A stretch of DNA of 35,358 bases from the NCBI GenBank assembly GCA_016191015.1, contig JACPPM010000171.1:1-35358 (forward strand), read 5' to 3'. The notes under the pieces were generated by a model. That model worked only from the letters and a program-made list of their open reading frames with translations. It made no database searches and was not told the DNA's origin. Shown one piece after another: positions 13,964 to 23,618 of the stretch. Position numbers and translations under genes: made by a program. How positions within the stretch are numbered: the first letter of the stretch is position 1; every line of letters begins with the position of its first letter. The stretch comes from Acidobacteriota bacterium (GTDB lineage Bacteria; Acidobacteriota; CAIWXX01).

Positions 13964-15787
13964 CTACGGCGCTCTCAGCGGCGCAACTTTCTCCATGCCC
14001 GCGCTGGCCGCGTCGTTGCCCGGGTCGTCCGTGAGAATATTCTGGAACGCGGCGCGCGCACGATCCGGCTGGCCCGCCTTCTCGTATGCCTGCGCGAGGT
14101 ACATCTGAGCGTCGATGTTGTCGTCGCTTTCGCGAACTGCCTGCTCCAGCACCTCGATCGCCCGCTTGGTGTCTCCTGACTCGATGAAGCAGAGCCCGAG
14201 CTTCGTGAGCATCCCCGGGATCCCGTGCCCATCTTTCAGCGCGCCCTCGAGGATCTCGACACCCTTTTTCGGTTGTCCCATCCGCCGGTAGACCACGGCA
14301 AGGTGCCCGTAGGCGATGCTCATGCTCGGGCGCTCCGCGATGATATCTGAGAAGAGCTGGCGTGCCCGCTCCAGGTCGCCGGCTCTGGCCGCCGCCACGC
14401 CGTCTTCCAACATCGTCTCGAGGTTGATGATATTCTTCGGATCGTCATCCGCGGTGTAGCTGACGGACTGTCCCGCGTCCTCATCGCCTCCGGCGACGTA
14501 TCCCAGGCTCTGCAGCCGTTCGAGCTCCTCCGGGCTCTGCCCTCCGGCAGCCGCGGCAGCCCCCGCCGCTTCGGATATCGCGGAGAGGCGCGTTTTGAGA
14601 TCGGCGACAACATCGGGCTGCTTGTCGGAGAGATTCTGTTTCTCGCCGGGGTCCTTGTCGATGTCGTAGAGCTCAGGAATCGGCACCTCGATGTACTTGT
14701 AGCTGCCCCTGAGGATGCCGGTGAGGGGTGCCCCGCGCCGGTCCTGGCTTGCCGTCATGGCCTCGAAATAAAGATCACGCGGCTCCTTCTCGCTCTCGGC
14801 CTTCCCATAGAGCAGCGGCTTGAGGCTCATCCCCTTGAGGTTGCCTGGCACGGTTCCGCCCGCCAGATCGATCATCGTCGGCAGCAGGTCGATGTGCTGG
14901 ACTGGGGCTTCGACGGATTTCGGAGCTATGCCGGGACCGCTGACGATGAGGGGAACTCGGAGGGTAGATTCGTAAGCGAAGATTCCGTGCGTGGGCTCGC
15001 CGTGATCCCCAAGTCCCTCCCCGTGGTCCGATGTCACGATGACAGACGTGGATTCGCTCCAACCCCTCTGCTTGAGATGCCCGAGAATCCGCCCCACTTG
15101 GGCGTCAACCGACGCGATTTCTCCGTCATAGGGTCGGGATGCGAATTTCGAACCGTACGGCTCGACCGGCGCGTACGGTGCGTGCGGATCGTTGAAGTGA
15201 ATCCAAGCGAACCACTTCGCGCCGGGCTGTCTGGCGTCGACCCACTTCAGGAATGGGGTCGTAACTCCTTCGGCGCGTCGCTCAACAAGTTGAAACTCTT
15301 GCACCCGCGTCACATCGCCGTGATTATCGTCATACACATCGAAGCCGGGCGTGAGACCGTAGCGGGAGTCCAGGGTGGAGGAGCCGACGAACGCGGCAGT
15401 GGCGAACCCCTGCGCCTTCAGGAGCGTGGCAGCAGTCTCGACGTTTCCCGGGAATCTGAATCCCGAGTTGTCGAGGACGCCGTGGGCGCTGGGATAGAGC
15501 CCGCTCAGAATGCTCGCGTGTGACGGGAGGGTTTGGACGCTGTTCGCGTGCGATCGGACGAAACGAGTGCCTGTTGCCGCCATTCCGTCGATCGCGGGGG
15601 TCGAAGCCGAAGAGCCGCCGTAGCACCCCACATGATCGGCTCGAAGTGAGTCGACCGTGATCAGGAGGATGGAATCAACCGGCTTGGGTGCTCCACCACC
15701 GCACCCCGTCAGGACCAGCAGGACGACGGCCAAAGTGAGCGCTATGTTCTTGTAAACAATTGCCTTCTTCATCATACGCCGGATCAT
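13964..15787 (-). CDS. Sulfatase/alkaline-phosphatase-fold lipoprotein with C-terminal TPR repeats
   Basis: The 607-residue protein has a lipoprotein signal (lipobox LTG-C29). A sulfatase-fold domain (about 38-400) follows, with TVDSLRADHVG (metal Asp46), NSVQTLPSHASILSG, HFNDPHAPY and TSDHGEGLGDHG, ending in the characteristic ELERLQSLGYV. TPR repeats (about 440-600, for example AYGHLAVVYRRMGQPKKGVEIL and AQMYLAQAYEKAGQPDRA) close the protein. The nucleophile position is Thr86 (T-L-P-S-H) where true sulfatases have Cys or Ser in CxPxR, so formylglycine chemistry is unlikely and a phosphoesterase or transferase is more probable. It is divergent from sat. The start could instead be the Met at residue 5 or 6; no clear Shine-Dalgarno decides. 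Confidence 0.85.
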   Translation of the reverse strand: MIRRMMKKAIVYKNIALTLAVVLLVLTGCGGGAPKPVDSILLITVDSLRADHVGCYGGSSASTPAIDGMAATGTRFVRSHANSVQTLPSHASILSGLYPSAHGVLDNSGFRFPGNVETAATLLKAQGFATAAFVGSSTLDSRYGLTPGFDVYDDNHGDVTRVQEFQLVERRAEGVTTPFLKWVDARQPGAKWFAWIHFNDPHAPYAPVEPYGSKFASRPYDGEIASVDAQVGRILGHLKQRGWSESTSVIVTSDHGEGLGDHGEPTHGIFAYESTLRVPLIVSGPGIAPKSVEAPVQHIDLLPTMIDLAGGTVPGNLKGMSLKPLLYGKAESEKEPRDLYFEAMTASQDRRGAPLTGILRGSYKYIEVPIPELYDIDKDPGEKQNLSDKQPDVVADLKTRLSAISEAAGAAAAAGGQSPEELERLQSLGYVAGGDEDAGQSVSYTADDDPKNIINLETMLEDGVAAARAGDLERARQLFSDIIAERPSMSIAYGHLAVVYRRMGQPKKGVEILEGALKDGHGIPGMLTKLGLCFIESGDTKRAIEVLEQAVRESDDNIDAQMYLAQAYEKAGQPDRARAAFQNILTDDPGNDAASAGMEKVAPLRAP

Positions 15788-15837
15788 AGCACACGGCCCT
15801 GCGCGCGATCAATCGACTAACCGAATCGACTTTTCGC

Positions 15838-15866
15838 TTGACAACCATGCCGTCGCATGAGATTGT
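15838..15866 (+). promoter_or_regulatory. Promoter candidate for sat
   Basis: TTGACA (15838-15843) is perfect and is followed after 17 bases by GATTGT (15861-15866), a weak -10. The leader to the TTG start is about 55 bases. Confidence 0.4.
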
Positions 15867-15928
15867 CTTCCGGTTTTGGATGAACGTGAAGCCGGCCCTC
15901 GGGCAGGCTTGACGAAGGAGGAATCGTT

Positions 15929-17155
15929 TTGGCACTTATACAACCGCACGGTTCGAAAGATCTTAAGCCACTTCTGCTTCAAGGCAAGGAACGGGAAGAC
16001 GAGCTGAAAAAGGCTATGTCCCTCCCGAAGGTTCTGATGACGTCGCGCGAGACGTCCGACCTCATCATGATGGCGATCGGTGCTTTCACGCCTCTCACCG
16101 GTTTCATGGGGTCCGAGGACTGGAAAGGCGTCTGCGCTGGCTACAAGATGAAGGACGGGTTGTTCTGGCCCATCCCGATCACGCTTTCGGCCAGGAAAGA
16201 CGTGGCAGAGGGCATCAAGCTCGGTGACGAAGTCGCCTTGGTCGACGAAGAGACGAACGAGATCATGGCGACCATGAAGGTAACCGAGAAATACGGGATC
16301 GACCGGGAGTACGAGTGCAAACAGGTGTTCCGGACGAATGACCCCGAGCACCCCGGCGTGAAGAAGGTCATGGAGCAGGCGGAAATAAACCTTGCAGGGC
16401 CCGTCAAGTGTCTCTCCGAGAGCTACTACCCCGAGATGTTCAAGGATGTCTATATGCGGCCGGGCGAGAGCCGCAAGCTTTTCGAGCAGAAGGGCTGGAA
16501 GACGGTCGCGGCATTGCAGCTGCGCAATCCCATGCACCGCTCGCACGAGTACCTCGCCAAGATCGCGATCGAGGTCTGCGACGGACTGTTCATCCACCAG
16601 CTCGTCGGCAAGCTCAAGGAAGGCGACATCCCGGCCGAAGTGCGAGTCCGAGCCATCAACGTGCTCGTCGACCAATACTTCGTGAAGGACACCAGTATCC
16701 AGGGCGGCTACCCCATGGAGATGCGCTATGCCGGACCGCGCGAAGCGCTGCTGCACGGCGTGTTTCGCCAGAACTTCGGCTGCACGCACTTGATCGTCGG
16801 CCGTGACCACGCCGGAGTCGGGAACTACTACGGGCCGTTCGACGCCCAGAAGATCTTCGATGAGATTCCGCGGGACGCGCTGCTCCTGAAACCGATCAAG
16901 ATTGACTGGACCTGGTACTGCCGCAAGTGTCGCGGCATGGCGTCAGCGCGCACCTGCCCGCACCCGAAGGAAGACCGGCTGACCGTGTCAGGCACGATGG
17001 TGCGCAAGACCCTGTCGGAGGGTGGTGATCTTGACCCGGACTTCAGCCGCCCTGAGGTGCTGGCGGTTCTCAAGCAGTATTACCAGGAGCTCGACAAGAA
17101 GGTCGAGATCAAGCTCCACGACTACGCGACCGGGGCGGCGTCGGCCCGGAAGTAG
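15929..17155 (+). CDS. sat: Sulfate adenylyltransferase (ATP sulfurylase)
   Basis: The 408-residue homomeric-type ATP sulfurylase makes APS from sulfate and ATP, feeding APS kinase. It has [11 protein letters not shown] (197-207) with the HxxH-like nucleotide site, GRDHAGVG (291-298), a probable zinc knuckle (Cys331, Cys334, Cys343) and SGTMVRKTL (354-362). The start is TTG at 15929: AAGGAGG (15915-15921) lies seven bases before it and MALIQPHG is a normal N-terminus for the family. Sat can also run in reverse in sulfur oxidisers, but cysC, the sulfotransferase and cysQ in the same window argue for PAPS supply. Confidence 0.96.
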   Translation: MALIQPHGSKDLKPLLLQGKEREDELKKAMSLPKVLMTSRETSDLIMMAIGAFTPLTGFMGSEDWKGVCAGYKMKDGLFWPIPITLSARKDVAEGIKLGDEVALVDEETNEIMATMKVTEKYGIDREYECKQVFRTNDPEHPGVKKVMEQAEINLAGPVKCLSESYYPEMFKDVYMRPGESRKLFEQKGWKTVAALQLRNPMHRSHEYLAKIAIEVCDGLFIHQLVGKLKEGDIPAEVRVRAINVLVDQYFVKDTSIQGGYPMEMRYAGPREALLHGVFRQNFGCTHLIVGRDHAGVGNYYGPFDAQKIFDEIPRDALLLKPIKIDWTWYCRKCRGMASARTCPHPKEDRLTVSGTMVRKTLSEGGDLDPDFSRPEVLAVLKQYYQELDKKVEIKLHDYATGAASARK

Positions 17156-17170
17156 TAGTCCGAGCGCGCC

Positions 17171-17194
17171 GGCGCGCGTGCGCGCACGCGCGCC
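17171..17194. terminator. Perfect 24-base GC palindrome between convergent genes
   Basis: Bases 17171-17194 equal their own reverse complement and consist only of G and C plus one T and one A. It lies 16 bases after the sat stop and 10 bases before the end of the convergent GHL10 gene. It could form a strong hairpin in both transcripts, but no T-tract follows, so its use as a terminator is inferred from position. Confidence 0.45.
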
Positions 17195-17203
17195 TCGTGG
17201 CCG

Positions 17204-19681
17204 TCACTCGTCAGCGCTGGTCCCCGGCTTCCTCGCCGCTCCGCTTGACCCCTTTCCGGCCCCGGCGTAGGTCGTGCCCCGCGCCAGCCAGGGCAGGATG
17301 TCCTTGAGGGATTCGTCGTAGTTGAAGATCGTGAAGCCGCCGGTCATTCCTCTGCGCGTCTCGAGGATCTGGACGATCACCTGATCGACGGCGAGCGGCT
17401 CACTCGATGCGCCGATCCCAGGGTAGACCGGCACGCGACCCCCGACTTGCCGCATCTGTCGCTCGACTGTGTCGGCGAAACTGTCAGCATCCGACGTGTA
17501 GTCCATCGGCATGACGAAGTCCAGCAGCCCACTCTGAATCCAGGCAAGCCAGTCCTGTCCGATCGATTCCCTGCACTCGGGATAGTCCGGGAATACCGCG
17601 GCCGAGATCCGGATCGCCGGCTTGATCGCTTTGGCCGCGTCATGAACCTCGCGCACGAGCTGAGTGATCTGCTGAGCGCGCCAATCGCGATACTCTTTTC
17701 TGAGTGCGCCGTCGTAGCAGTCGTCAGGCCAGACCAGAACGGGTGCTCCACGATCCGCCTCGAATCGCCGGCGGCACCCGGCACAGTAGCAGGTCGTCTC
17801 GTCCGGATATCGGATGTAGTCGAAATGGATTCCGTTCACGTCGTAGCGGCGGACGACTTCCATGAGGGAATCGCGTTCGAGCGCCCGGTTCAGCGGATTC
17901 GACGGACAAAGCCAGTCGATATCCCTGCCGCCGACATCGACCTGGGTCCTCTTGGCGTCCCTCATCTGCCTGACGAACCAGGCCGGCGCCGATGAGAGAT
18001 TCCAGTTCACTTTCCAGACGTGAGTCTCGAGGCCGAGCGGCCTGCAGGCGGCAACGCACTGGGCGATCTGGTCACCGTAGAGGCGGTACTCGTCGGAGCG
18101 GGGCAACAGGGCGGAGGGGTAGTGCGCCAGCCCACCCCAGAGCATGTTCGGGAATACAGCGCCAAAACCGCTCGCCTTGATCTGCGCAGCCGAACGCGGC
18201 CAGTCACCGGGCCAGAGCCCGGTGCCGCTGTGGTTCCACAGTGCCCGAATCTCTCCAGAAAGCGGCTGCTGGGCGAGAGCGTAGGCTTCGATGAGTGCCT
18301 GACGCGCCGCGAACGCCGGCGACAGTACTGCCGGGTATCGCTCCGCACTGAACGCGATCTGCGCCTTGTCCCACGCCCTCCTGGCCTTGGCGAGAGCGGC
18401 GGCCACCTCCTCTGGGTTCAGGCTGAGTGGGCCGAGCGCTGCGATTTGCGCATATGCCTGGTCGAAGTTGCGATAGAGCGCGACCTCGCCGGCGCGATCC
18501 AGCGCGCCTTTGGCCGCGTCGCGCGCGCGCTCAGGGACATCGCGCACGAGGAGCGCCAGGAGCATCTGTTGCTTGGCGATCGGATCGTCGATCAGCAGGA
18601 CGTGCGACAAATACGACCCGTTCGCGCCGTTCAGGAGGGCCGGGAGCTCAAGCTGCTCCCCTTCGCACGTCTCCCACATCGCGAGGGTCAGTGTCGACGC
18701 ATTTGCCGGCTTGACCTCCATGAAATTCCAGGAAACCTGATTGACGCGCCGCGGCAGTCCCGGCAACTTTCCGGTCACATGCAGAGCACAGACATCCGTG
18801 TCGTTCCACCCCGTCACCTCGATCCCGAGGAGATCGGTGATCCTTTCATCCAGATCATAGAAGCCCCACAACTTTCCACCCTGCTCGACGAACTCCGAAA
18901 TCCGGGTGCATTCAGCATCCGACATGACCGGGTTGTAGGGGAGAATCGCCAGGCGTGAGCCGGTGAGGCTCCCGCTCTCAACGTCCTCATCCGTGACCTG
19001 CGCCACCGTCATTCCGAATTGAGTGAGCCACTCCACGAAAGGCCTGATGTACGCGTCGATCTCGGCGCCCGGGTTGGCGTCGACCGTTTTTGTGCCCCTC
19101 ACCACGCACACATCCGGGCTGTAGGTGTACAGGCGGTCCAGATAGAGCACGGTATCCTGGCGCGATGCCCGCCATGGGGAGAAGCGGATCGCATCGATGC
19201 GATCCCACCCCGCAGGATCCCCCTCCGTCCCAAACTCCGATTTCTGAAACACAAGCAGATTCCAGCCGGGCTGCGCGAGGTCGAGACTCTGCGCGTACCA
19301 CCCATCCTGGCTGTGGAAGTAAAGGGTCACCTCGCTGATCGGGTCCGGGTTCGAGCAGTAGAGGCGCACGGCGACGCACTGCAGCCGAGTCAGGTCGAGA
19401 GCTATCGAGCGGTCCCAGTAGCATCTCTCTCGACCGGCCGCAGAGAAATCGCATCGAAACTCGCCGAGGCGCTCGGATCCCCATGCGCCGTTCTCGGCGA
19501 CGCCCGCAAGGGGTGAACCTCCGCCTGCCCGCCATGCGGCTCGTATGGCCGCGGCGGATGTGTAATCGAAGCTGTCGATCTCGAGAGCGAAGGATGAATG
19601 GGATCCCATGAAGACACCAAACAGGAGGAGGATCCCACGCAGCCGAAGGGATGTTGAGTGCACGCGGTCAACCGCGGTCAT
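17204..19681 (-). CDS. Secreted GHL10/YngK-like glycoside hydrolase with N-terminal accessory domain
   Basis: The 825-residue protein starts with a signal peptide (LRGILLLFGVFMGSHSSFA). An N-terminal carbohydrate-binding-like beta domain (about 33-190) has aromatic-rich segments. A middle region (about 200-360) looks like a glutamine-amidotransferase-type Rossmann domain (LAILPYNPVMSDAECTRISEF). The C-terminal part (about 470-800) is a TIM barrel of the DUF187/GHL10 type: NGIHFDYIRYPD, ISAAVFPDYPE and DFVMPMDYTSD are its signature blocks, with acidic residues suited to glycosidase action. The ATG at 19681 has GGAG eight bases upstream. It follows the GT2 gene in the same direction. The substrate polysaccharide is unknown. 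Confidence 0.82.
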   Translation of the reverse strand: MTAVDRVHSTSLRLRGILLLFGVFMGSHSSFALEIDSFDYTSAAAIRAAWRAGGGSPLAGVAENGAWGSERLGEFRCDFSAAGRERCYWDRSIALDLTRLQCVAVRLYCSNPDPISEVTLYFHSQDGWYAQSLDLAQPGWNLLVFQKSEFGTEGDPAGWDRIDAIRFSPWRASRQDTVLYLDRLYTYSPDVCVVRGTKTVDANPGAEIDAYIRPFVEWLTQFGMTVAQVTDEDVESGSLTGSRLAILPYNPVMSDAECTRISEFVEQGGKLWGFYDLDERITDLLGIEVTGWNDTDVCALHVTGKLPGLPRRVNQVSWNFMEVKPANASTLTLAMWETCEGEQLELPALLNGANGSYLSHVLLIDDPIAKQQMLLALLVRDVPERARDAAKGALDRAGEVALYRNFDQAYAQIAALGPLSLNPEEVAAALAKARRAWDKAQIAFSAERYPAVLSPAFAARQALIEAYALAQQPLSGEIRALWNHSGTGLWPGDWPRSAAQIKASGFGAVFPNMLWGGLAHYPSALLPRSDEYRLYGDQIAQCVAACRPLGLETHVWKVNWNLSSAPAWFVRQMRDAKRTQVDVGGRDIDWLCPSNPLNRALERDSLMEVVRRYDVNGIHFDYIRYPDETTCYCAGCRRRFEADRGAPVLVWPDDCYDGALRKEYRDWRAQQITQLVREVHDAAKAIKPAIRISAAVFPDYPECRESIGQDWLAWIQSGLLDFVMPMDYTSDADSFADTVERQMRQVGGRVPVYPGIGASSEPLAVDQVIVQILETRRGMTGGFTIFNYDESLKDILPWLARGTTYAGAGKGSSGAARKPGTSADE

Positions 19682-19792
19682 GAGAGGAGCTCCATTTGAA
19701 ACCGATTACCTCACCTTTCCGGGTGGATCCCACCTGCGGGCGTTTCGTGCATGTCAGATCTGTCACCATAGTCGACGACGCCCGCCTCGATG

Positions 19793-20737
19793 TCAAGCAC
19801 ACAGAGCGAGCCACTCCAGCCACTCGCGCTCGCCACGATTCTTAAGATCGGCAGGCCTCTTGCGCCAGAGCGAGAGAATCTCCTTCACGACGTCCACTCT
19901 GGCTTTCACCAGGGTGCGTGCCTTCACATTCCTTCGAACCATGCTGAGGTAGCGCAGTTCATCCAATCCAATCAAAAACGGATGCCTGAGTGCCGCGCCG
20001 AGCGGGAGATTCTTGATCAGAGTTCTGAGCCGGTTCCGTTCGCCGAGATACCAGAGGAGCTCCCCGCCGCCGGCGCGACTCGTCGCGTGGACGCGATGAC
20101 TCGAAACTGCCTGCGGAACCATTTTGGAATGCCACCCCTTCAGGCGCGCTCTCCACCCTGCGTCCAGATCTTCATAGTAAATGAAATACGAAGCGTCGAA
20201 GTAGCCGATTTCGGCGAGCATCTGCTTCCGGTACAAGGCGGCGCCCGAGGAAGCAGCGAAAATCGGGATCGGCTCGCCCGAGATCGGGGCATCGCTTCGG
20301 TTGTGGTAGAGCCGTCGTGCCGCGCCGCAGGGCCTCAGCCCGATGCCGCATCCGTCGATGACCCCTGATTCACCCAGTTTGAGATTCCGGCCCTGGACCG
20401 AGAAGCAGGCCGCATCGCTCTCGATGGCGCGCACCAGATGTCGCAGCCAATCCGGATCCAGAACCATGTCGTTGTTGACCGTTGCGATCCACTCACCCCG
20501 TGCTTTCTCGAACGCCAGATTGTTTGGTCCGCCGTACCCCCTGTTTTCCGGCATCTCGATCACCTGCACCTCCGGAAAGCCGCGCAGATACTCCAGGCTC
20601 CCATCGCTCGATCCGTTGTCGGCGACAATCACTTCAAAGCTGGGATAGGTCTGCTCCATGATCGAGGGGATGCTCTGCTCGAGCAGATGTTTCCCATTCC
20701 AGTTGACGACGACAAACGTCACGATCGCGGACGACAC
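19793..20737 (-). CDS. Family 2 glycosyltransferase
   Basis: The roughly 314-residue GT-A enzyme has FVVVNWNGKHLLEQS at the nucleotide-sugar binding strand, VIVADNGSSDGS, NNDMVLDPDW (metal-binding acidic motif) and YFIYYEDLDAGWRARLKGW (the rhamnosyltransferase-like ED segment). It probably adds a sugar to a surface polysaccharide or lipid carrier. No strong Shine-Dalgarno singles out a start; GTG 20737 gives MSSAIVTFVVVNWNG, a typical N-terminus, but GTG 20752 and 20722 are possible. The longer frame to 20926 overlaps the kinase gene and is rejected. It begins about 30 bases after the kinase stop. Confidence 0.87.
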   Translation of the reverse strand: MSSAIVTFVVVNWNGKHLLEQSIPSIMEQTYPSFEVIVADNGSSDGSLEYLRGFPEVQVIEMPENRGYGGPNNLAFEKARGEWIATVNNDMVLDPDWLRHLVRAIESDAACFSVQGRNLKLGESGVIDGCGIGLRPCGAARRLYHNRSDAPISGEPIPIFAASSGAALYRKQMLAEIGYFDASYFIYYEDLDAGWRARLKGWHSKMVPQAVSSHRVHATSRAGGGELLWYLGERNRLRTLIKNLPLGAALRHPFLIGLDELRYLSMVRRNVKARTLVKARVDVVKEILSLWRKRPADLKNRGEREWLEWLALCA

Positions 20738-20766
20738 GCCTCCAGTAGCCACCGTTTTTGCAGATT

Positions 20767-23490
20767 TCAGCGGGGTCGCTGCGGTGGCGTGATTTCCGGC
20801 AGCTCCTCCGCTGTCATCAGGCCGAAGAGCTGCTCCCAGCCCGCCACCGCCAGACGGGTCCCGTCCGGAGAGATGCCGAACGATTCGGTGGCGAGCCCGG
20901 GCTCGAACCCGCCCAGCGGCCGACACGTGGCGCTCGTCTCTCTACCCGGAACAAAATCCTGGACGAAGATGCCCTCCAGCCCCTTGTCGTTCTGGCCCAC
21001 AAAAGCGATCGCATGCCCGTCCGGCATCCAGCGGGCGCGACCGATCGTGAACATCGGAACGTTCCGCCGGCGCCGGTAGCCCACCTTGATCTCGAACGGT
21101 ACAGAGCTACCGTCCCCCGTGCGCGCCACCCGCAGCGTGGTCCTCTCGGTCCAGTAATCGACAAGATACAGAATATAGGCCCCGTCCGGGGAAACCTCCG
21201 GAAGCAACGTTCGTCCGGCGACAATCCTTGTGGCATCCTCGCCGTTCGCACGAATCTTCCAGATGCCGTTCCGCTTCGGATTGTTCGAGTTGTAGAAGAC
21301 CCAGAGCCCATCGGGTGTTGCGGTCGGATTTTCTGCGTTGGCTCCGTCGCGCGTGAGCTGGCGGGCGTTGCTGCCGTCGGGCGATGCAATCCAGATCTCG
21401 AAGTGCCCGCCACGATTGGAGCTCCAGATGATGCTCTTGCCATCCCGGGTGAATGCCGGGTCCCAATCCTCGGCCTGATCGTCCGTGATCCGGCGGACCG
21501 CGCCCGTTTTCGTCGAGATCGACCACAGGTCCAGGTTTCCACTCCCATTCGAGGAGAACACGATCCACTCTCCGTCGCTTGAGTAGACCGGCTGGCGATC
21601 ACTGCTATTGCCGCGAGTCAACCAGCGCATGACCGGCTGAGGTGCTCCGCGCAGGAGCGTCAGCTGTTGCAGATTCTCACGGCTCGACCTCATGTCGAAA
21701 AGAATCCGGCCGGGAGCGATGATGTCGAGAATGTCACTGTGGTTCGGAGACCAGAGAATCGATCGCCACGCTCCTGTTCGCGGGTTCTGTCGGATCACCC
21801 GTGCGCCGGCTCCGGTGATCGAGGCCACGATCGATTCGGCTTGAGAGTAGATGAGCTCCTCGCCCGATCCGCACCACGCCACGCAGGACAGGCGTCCGGT
21901 TGGATAAGGTGGACGCACAACTCGCTTGTTCTTTCCATCCACATCCACAAGGAAGACGGGTTGGACTGTGCCCCCAGGTTGCGCGGCGCTCACGGCTGCG
22001 ATCGTCCGCCCGTTCGGTGACCATCGAGGATGCTGGAGCGCTTGATCGGCGAATTCTGCGATCAAACGCGCTCCTGAACCGTCAGCAGCCGCGATTCCGA
22101 TGGCGGAGTTCGTCACGCCCTTCTCGATCGTCCGCCTCACGAAAACAACTTGAGCTCCATCGGGGGACCAATCCCCATCGAACACATTCTCGATCAGCCT
22201 CCGCGGCTCGCCCCCGAGCGTAGCAACCCGATACAGCGAAGCCACTCCGCCCTCCGTCCGCGAGAAGAGGATCATCTGGCCATCACGAGAGAAACGCGCG
22301 TAATCGTCGGGGCCGGATGTGAGGGGCACCTCGATGCCCCTCGAAAGCTCTTTCAGCCAGATCCGTGGCTCGCCGTCCCGGTCCGATGTGAATGCGATTG
22401 TGTGGCCATCGGGCGATGCTGCCGGTGCGGAGTCGTGGCCGGAGTTAGTAATGTAGTGGACGCCCGGAACGTCGGCCGCGGGACGCCTGAGCTTCCACAC
22501 CGCGATTCCAGCACCGGCCAGTCCCGCCACCAGGATCAGTCCAGCCGCCAGCAGGTACCGCCCCGTGGGTCGCGGTCGCTCGGGGACACGCACCGCTCCG
22601 ATCGTCTCCTCCTCGCCGTCTTCGGACAGCCGATCCCGCAATGTTCGGAGCGTCAGCGCCAGATCCCGCGTGCATGCAAAACGATCGCGGGGCTCCTTCG
22701 CCAAGCAGCGGTCGACCACCCAGCGGCCTGGAGCGGGGACATGGGGATCCAGTCGCCTGATCGGCACCGGCTCCTCCCGGATGATCGCCGACAAAGTCTC
22801 CGCGGCGCTCGGACGCTCGAACGCGCGCGCTCCCGTGAGCATCTCATAGAGAACCAGGCCCAGCGAAAACTGATCGGACTCGGTGCCGACATGCCGGCCC
22901 GCCGCCTGCTCGGGCGACATATATCCGGCCGACCCCACGATAATGCCTGTCGACGTGGTGCCGTTCGCAGAACCCCACGAGCCTGTTTCCTCGGTCCCAT
23001 GGGGTTGCGGTAGAGTGAGCTTCGCGAGGCCGAAATCGAGGATCTTGACGCGTCCGTCCTGCGTGACGAACAGGTTTTCAGGCTTCAAGTCACGATGGAC
23101 AATCCCCTTCTCGTGGGCCGCCGCCAGCCCGTCCGCGATCTGAGTCGCGTGGTCGATTGCCGCCTTCACCGAGAGAGGGCCGCCCTTCATGCGCACCCGA
23201 AGGGTCTCACCTTCGAGGAGCTCGGAGACGACATAGGGTGCGCCATCATGTGTGCCAACGTCGTAAATCGAGAGTATGTTCGGGTGATTCAACTGTCCGG
23301 CTGCACGCGATTCCAGCTCCAAGCAGCGCAGCCCTTGCGATCCATAAACCCGATCCGAAGGCAGGACCTTGACAGCGACATCGCGTCCCAGCCGGGTGTC
23401 CCGCGCACGATAGACATCTCCCATCCCACCCGACCCAAGAATCCCCACGATCTCGTACGGCCCCAGCCGCGTGCCGCGCGCCAGACTCAC
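20767..23490 (-). CDS. Membrane Ser/Thr protein kinase with extracytoplasmic PD40/TolB-like propeller
   Basis: The protein of about 907 residues has an N-terminal PknB-type kinase domain: GSGGMGDVYRARD (glycine loop), AVKVL (lysine), HRDLKPENLFV (catalytic loop), DFGLAKL and SAGYMSPEQAAG. One transmembrane helix (LLAAGLILVAGLAGAGIAVW, about 314-334) follows. The outside part is a beta-propeller of PD40/WD40-like repeats (SPDGHTIAFTSDRDGEPRIW, SSDGEWIVFSSNGSGNLDLW and so on). It probably senses an outside ligand and phosphorylates cell proteins. Start GTG 23490 has GGAGGGG six bases upstream and overlaps the stop of a small upstream ORF (GTGA); the frame also allows GTG 23505. Confidence 0.93.
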   Translation of the reverse strand: MSLARGTRLGPYEIVGILGSGGMGDVYRARDTRLGRDVAVKVLPSDRVYGSQGLRCLELESRAAGQLNHPNILSIYDVGTHDGAPYVVSELLEGETLRVRMKGGPLSVKAAIDHATQIADGLAAAHEKGIVHRDLKPENLFVTQDGRVKILDFGLAKLTLPQPHGTEETGSWGSANGTTSTGIIVGSAGYMSPEQAAGRHVGTESDQFSLGLVLYEMLTGARAFERPSAAETLSAIIREEPVPIRRLDPHVPAPGRWVVDRCLAKEPRDRFACTRDLALTLRTLRDRLSEDGEEETIGAVRVPERPRPTGRYLLAAGLILVAGLAGAGIAVWKLRRPAADVPGVHYITNSGHDSAPAASPDGHTIAFTSDRDGEPRIWLKELSRGIEVPLTSGPDDYARFSRDGQMILFSRTEGGVASLYRVATLGGEPRRLIENVFDGDWSPDGAQVVFVRRTIEKGVTNSAIGIAAADGSGARLIAEFADQALQHPRWSPNGRTIAAVSAAQPGGTVQPVFLVDVDGKNKRVVRPPYPTGRLSCVAWCGSGEELIYSQAESIVASITGAGARVIRQNPRTGAWRSILWSPNHSDILDIIAPGRILFDMRSSRENLQQLTLLRGAPQPVMRWLTRGNSSDRQPVYSSDGEWIVFSSNGSGNLDLWSISTKTGAVRRITDDQAEDWDPAFTRDGKSIIWSSNRGGHFEIWIASPDGSNARQLTRDGANAENPTATPDGLWVFYNSNNPKRNGIWKIRANGEDATRIVAGRTLLPEVSPDGAYILYLVDYWTERTTLRVARTGDGSSVPFEIKVGYRRRRNVPMFTIGRARWMPDGHAIAFVGQNDKGLEGIFVQDFVPGRETSATCRPLGGFEPGLATESFGISPDGTRLAVAGWEQLFGLMTAEELPEITPPQRPR

Positions 23491-23618
23491 CGGAGTCCCC
23501 TCCACAGCTCAACACAACGCTCGCTCTCGTGCGGGAGCGACACCCAACGCGACGAGAGCGGAGTATCACCCTCGATCATGTCGATCAGGCCAGAGGCCAC
23601 CATCTCATCGAAATCCAT
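23487..23618 (-). CDS. Putative 43-residue coupled small ORF
   Basis: The short frame MDFDEMVASGLIDMIEG... ends with a TGA overlapping the kinase start as GTGA, the usual sign of translational coupling. In-frame codons continue upstream without stop to about 23710 with protein-like composition, so it may be the end of a decayed longer gene. I recognise no family. The rest of the gap to 23850 holds no other gene. Confidence 0.4.
   Translation of the reverse strand: MDFDEMVASGLIDMIEGDTPLSSRWVSLPHESERCVELWRGLR

Noticed and set aside
20895-20925. tRNA-like GGGCTCGAACCC word
   Set aside because: It lies inside the kinase coding sequence, and no cloverleaf arms surround it.
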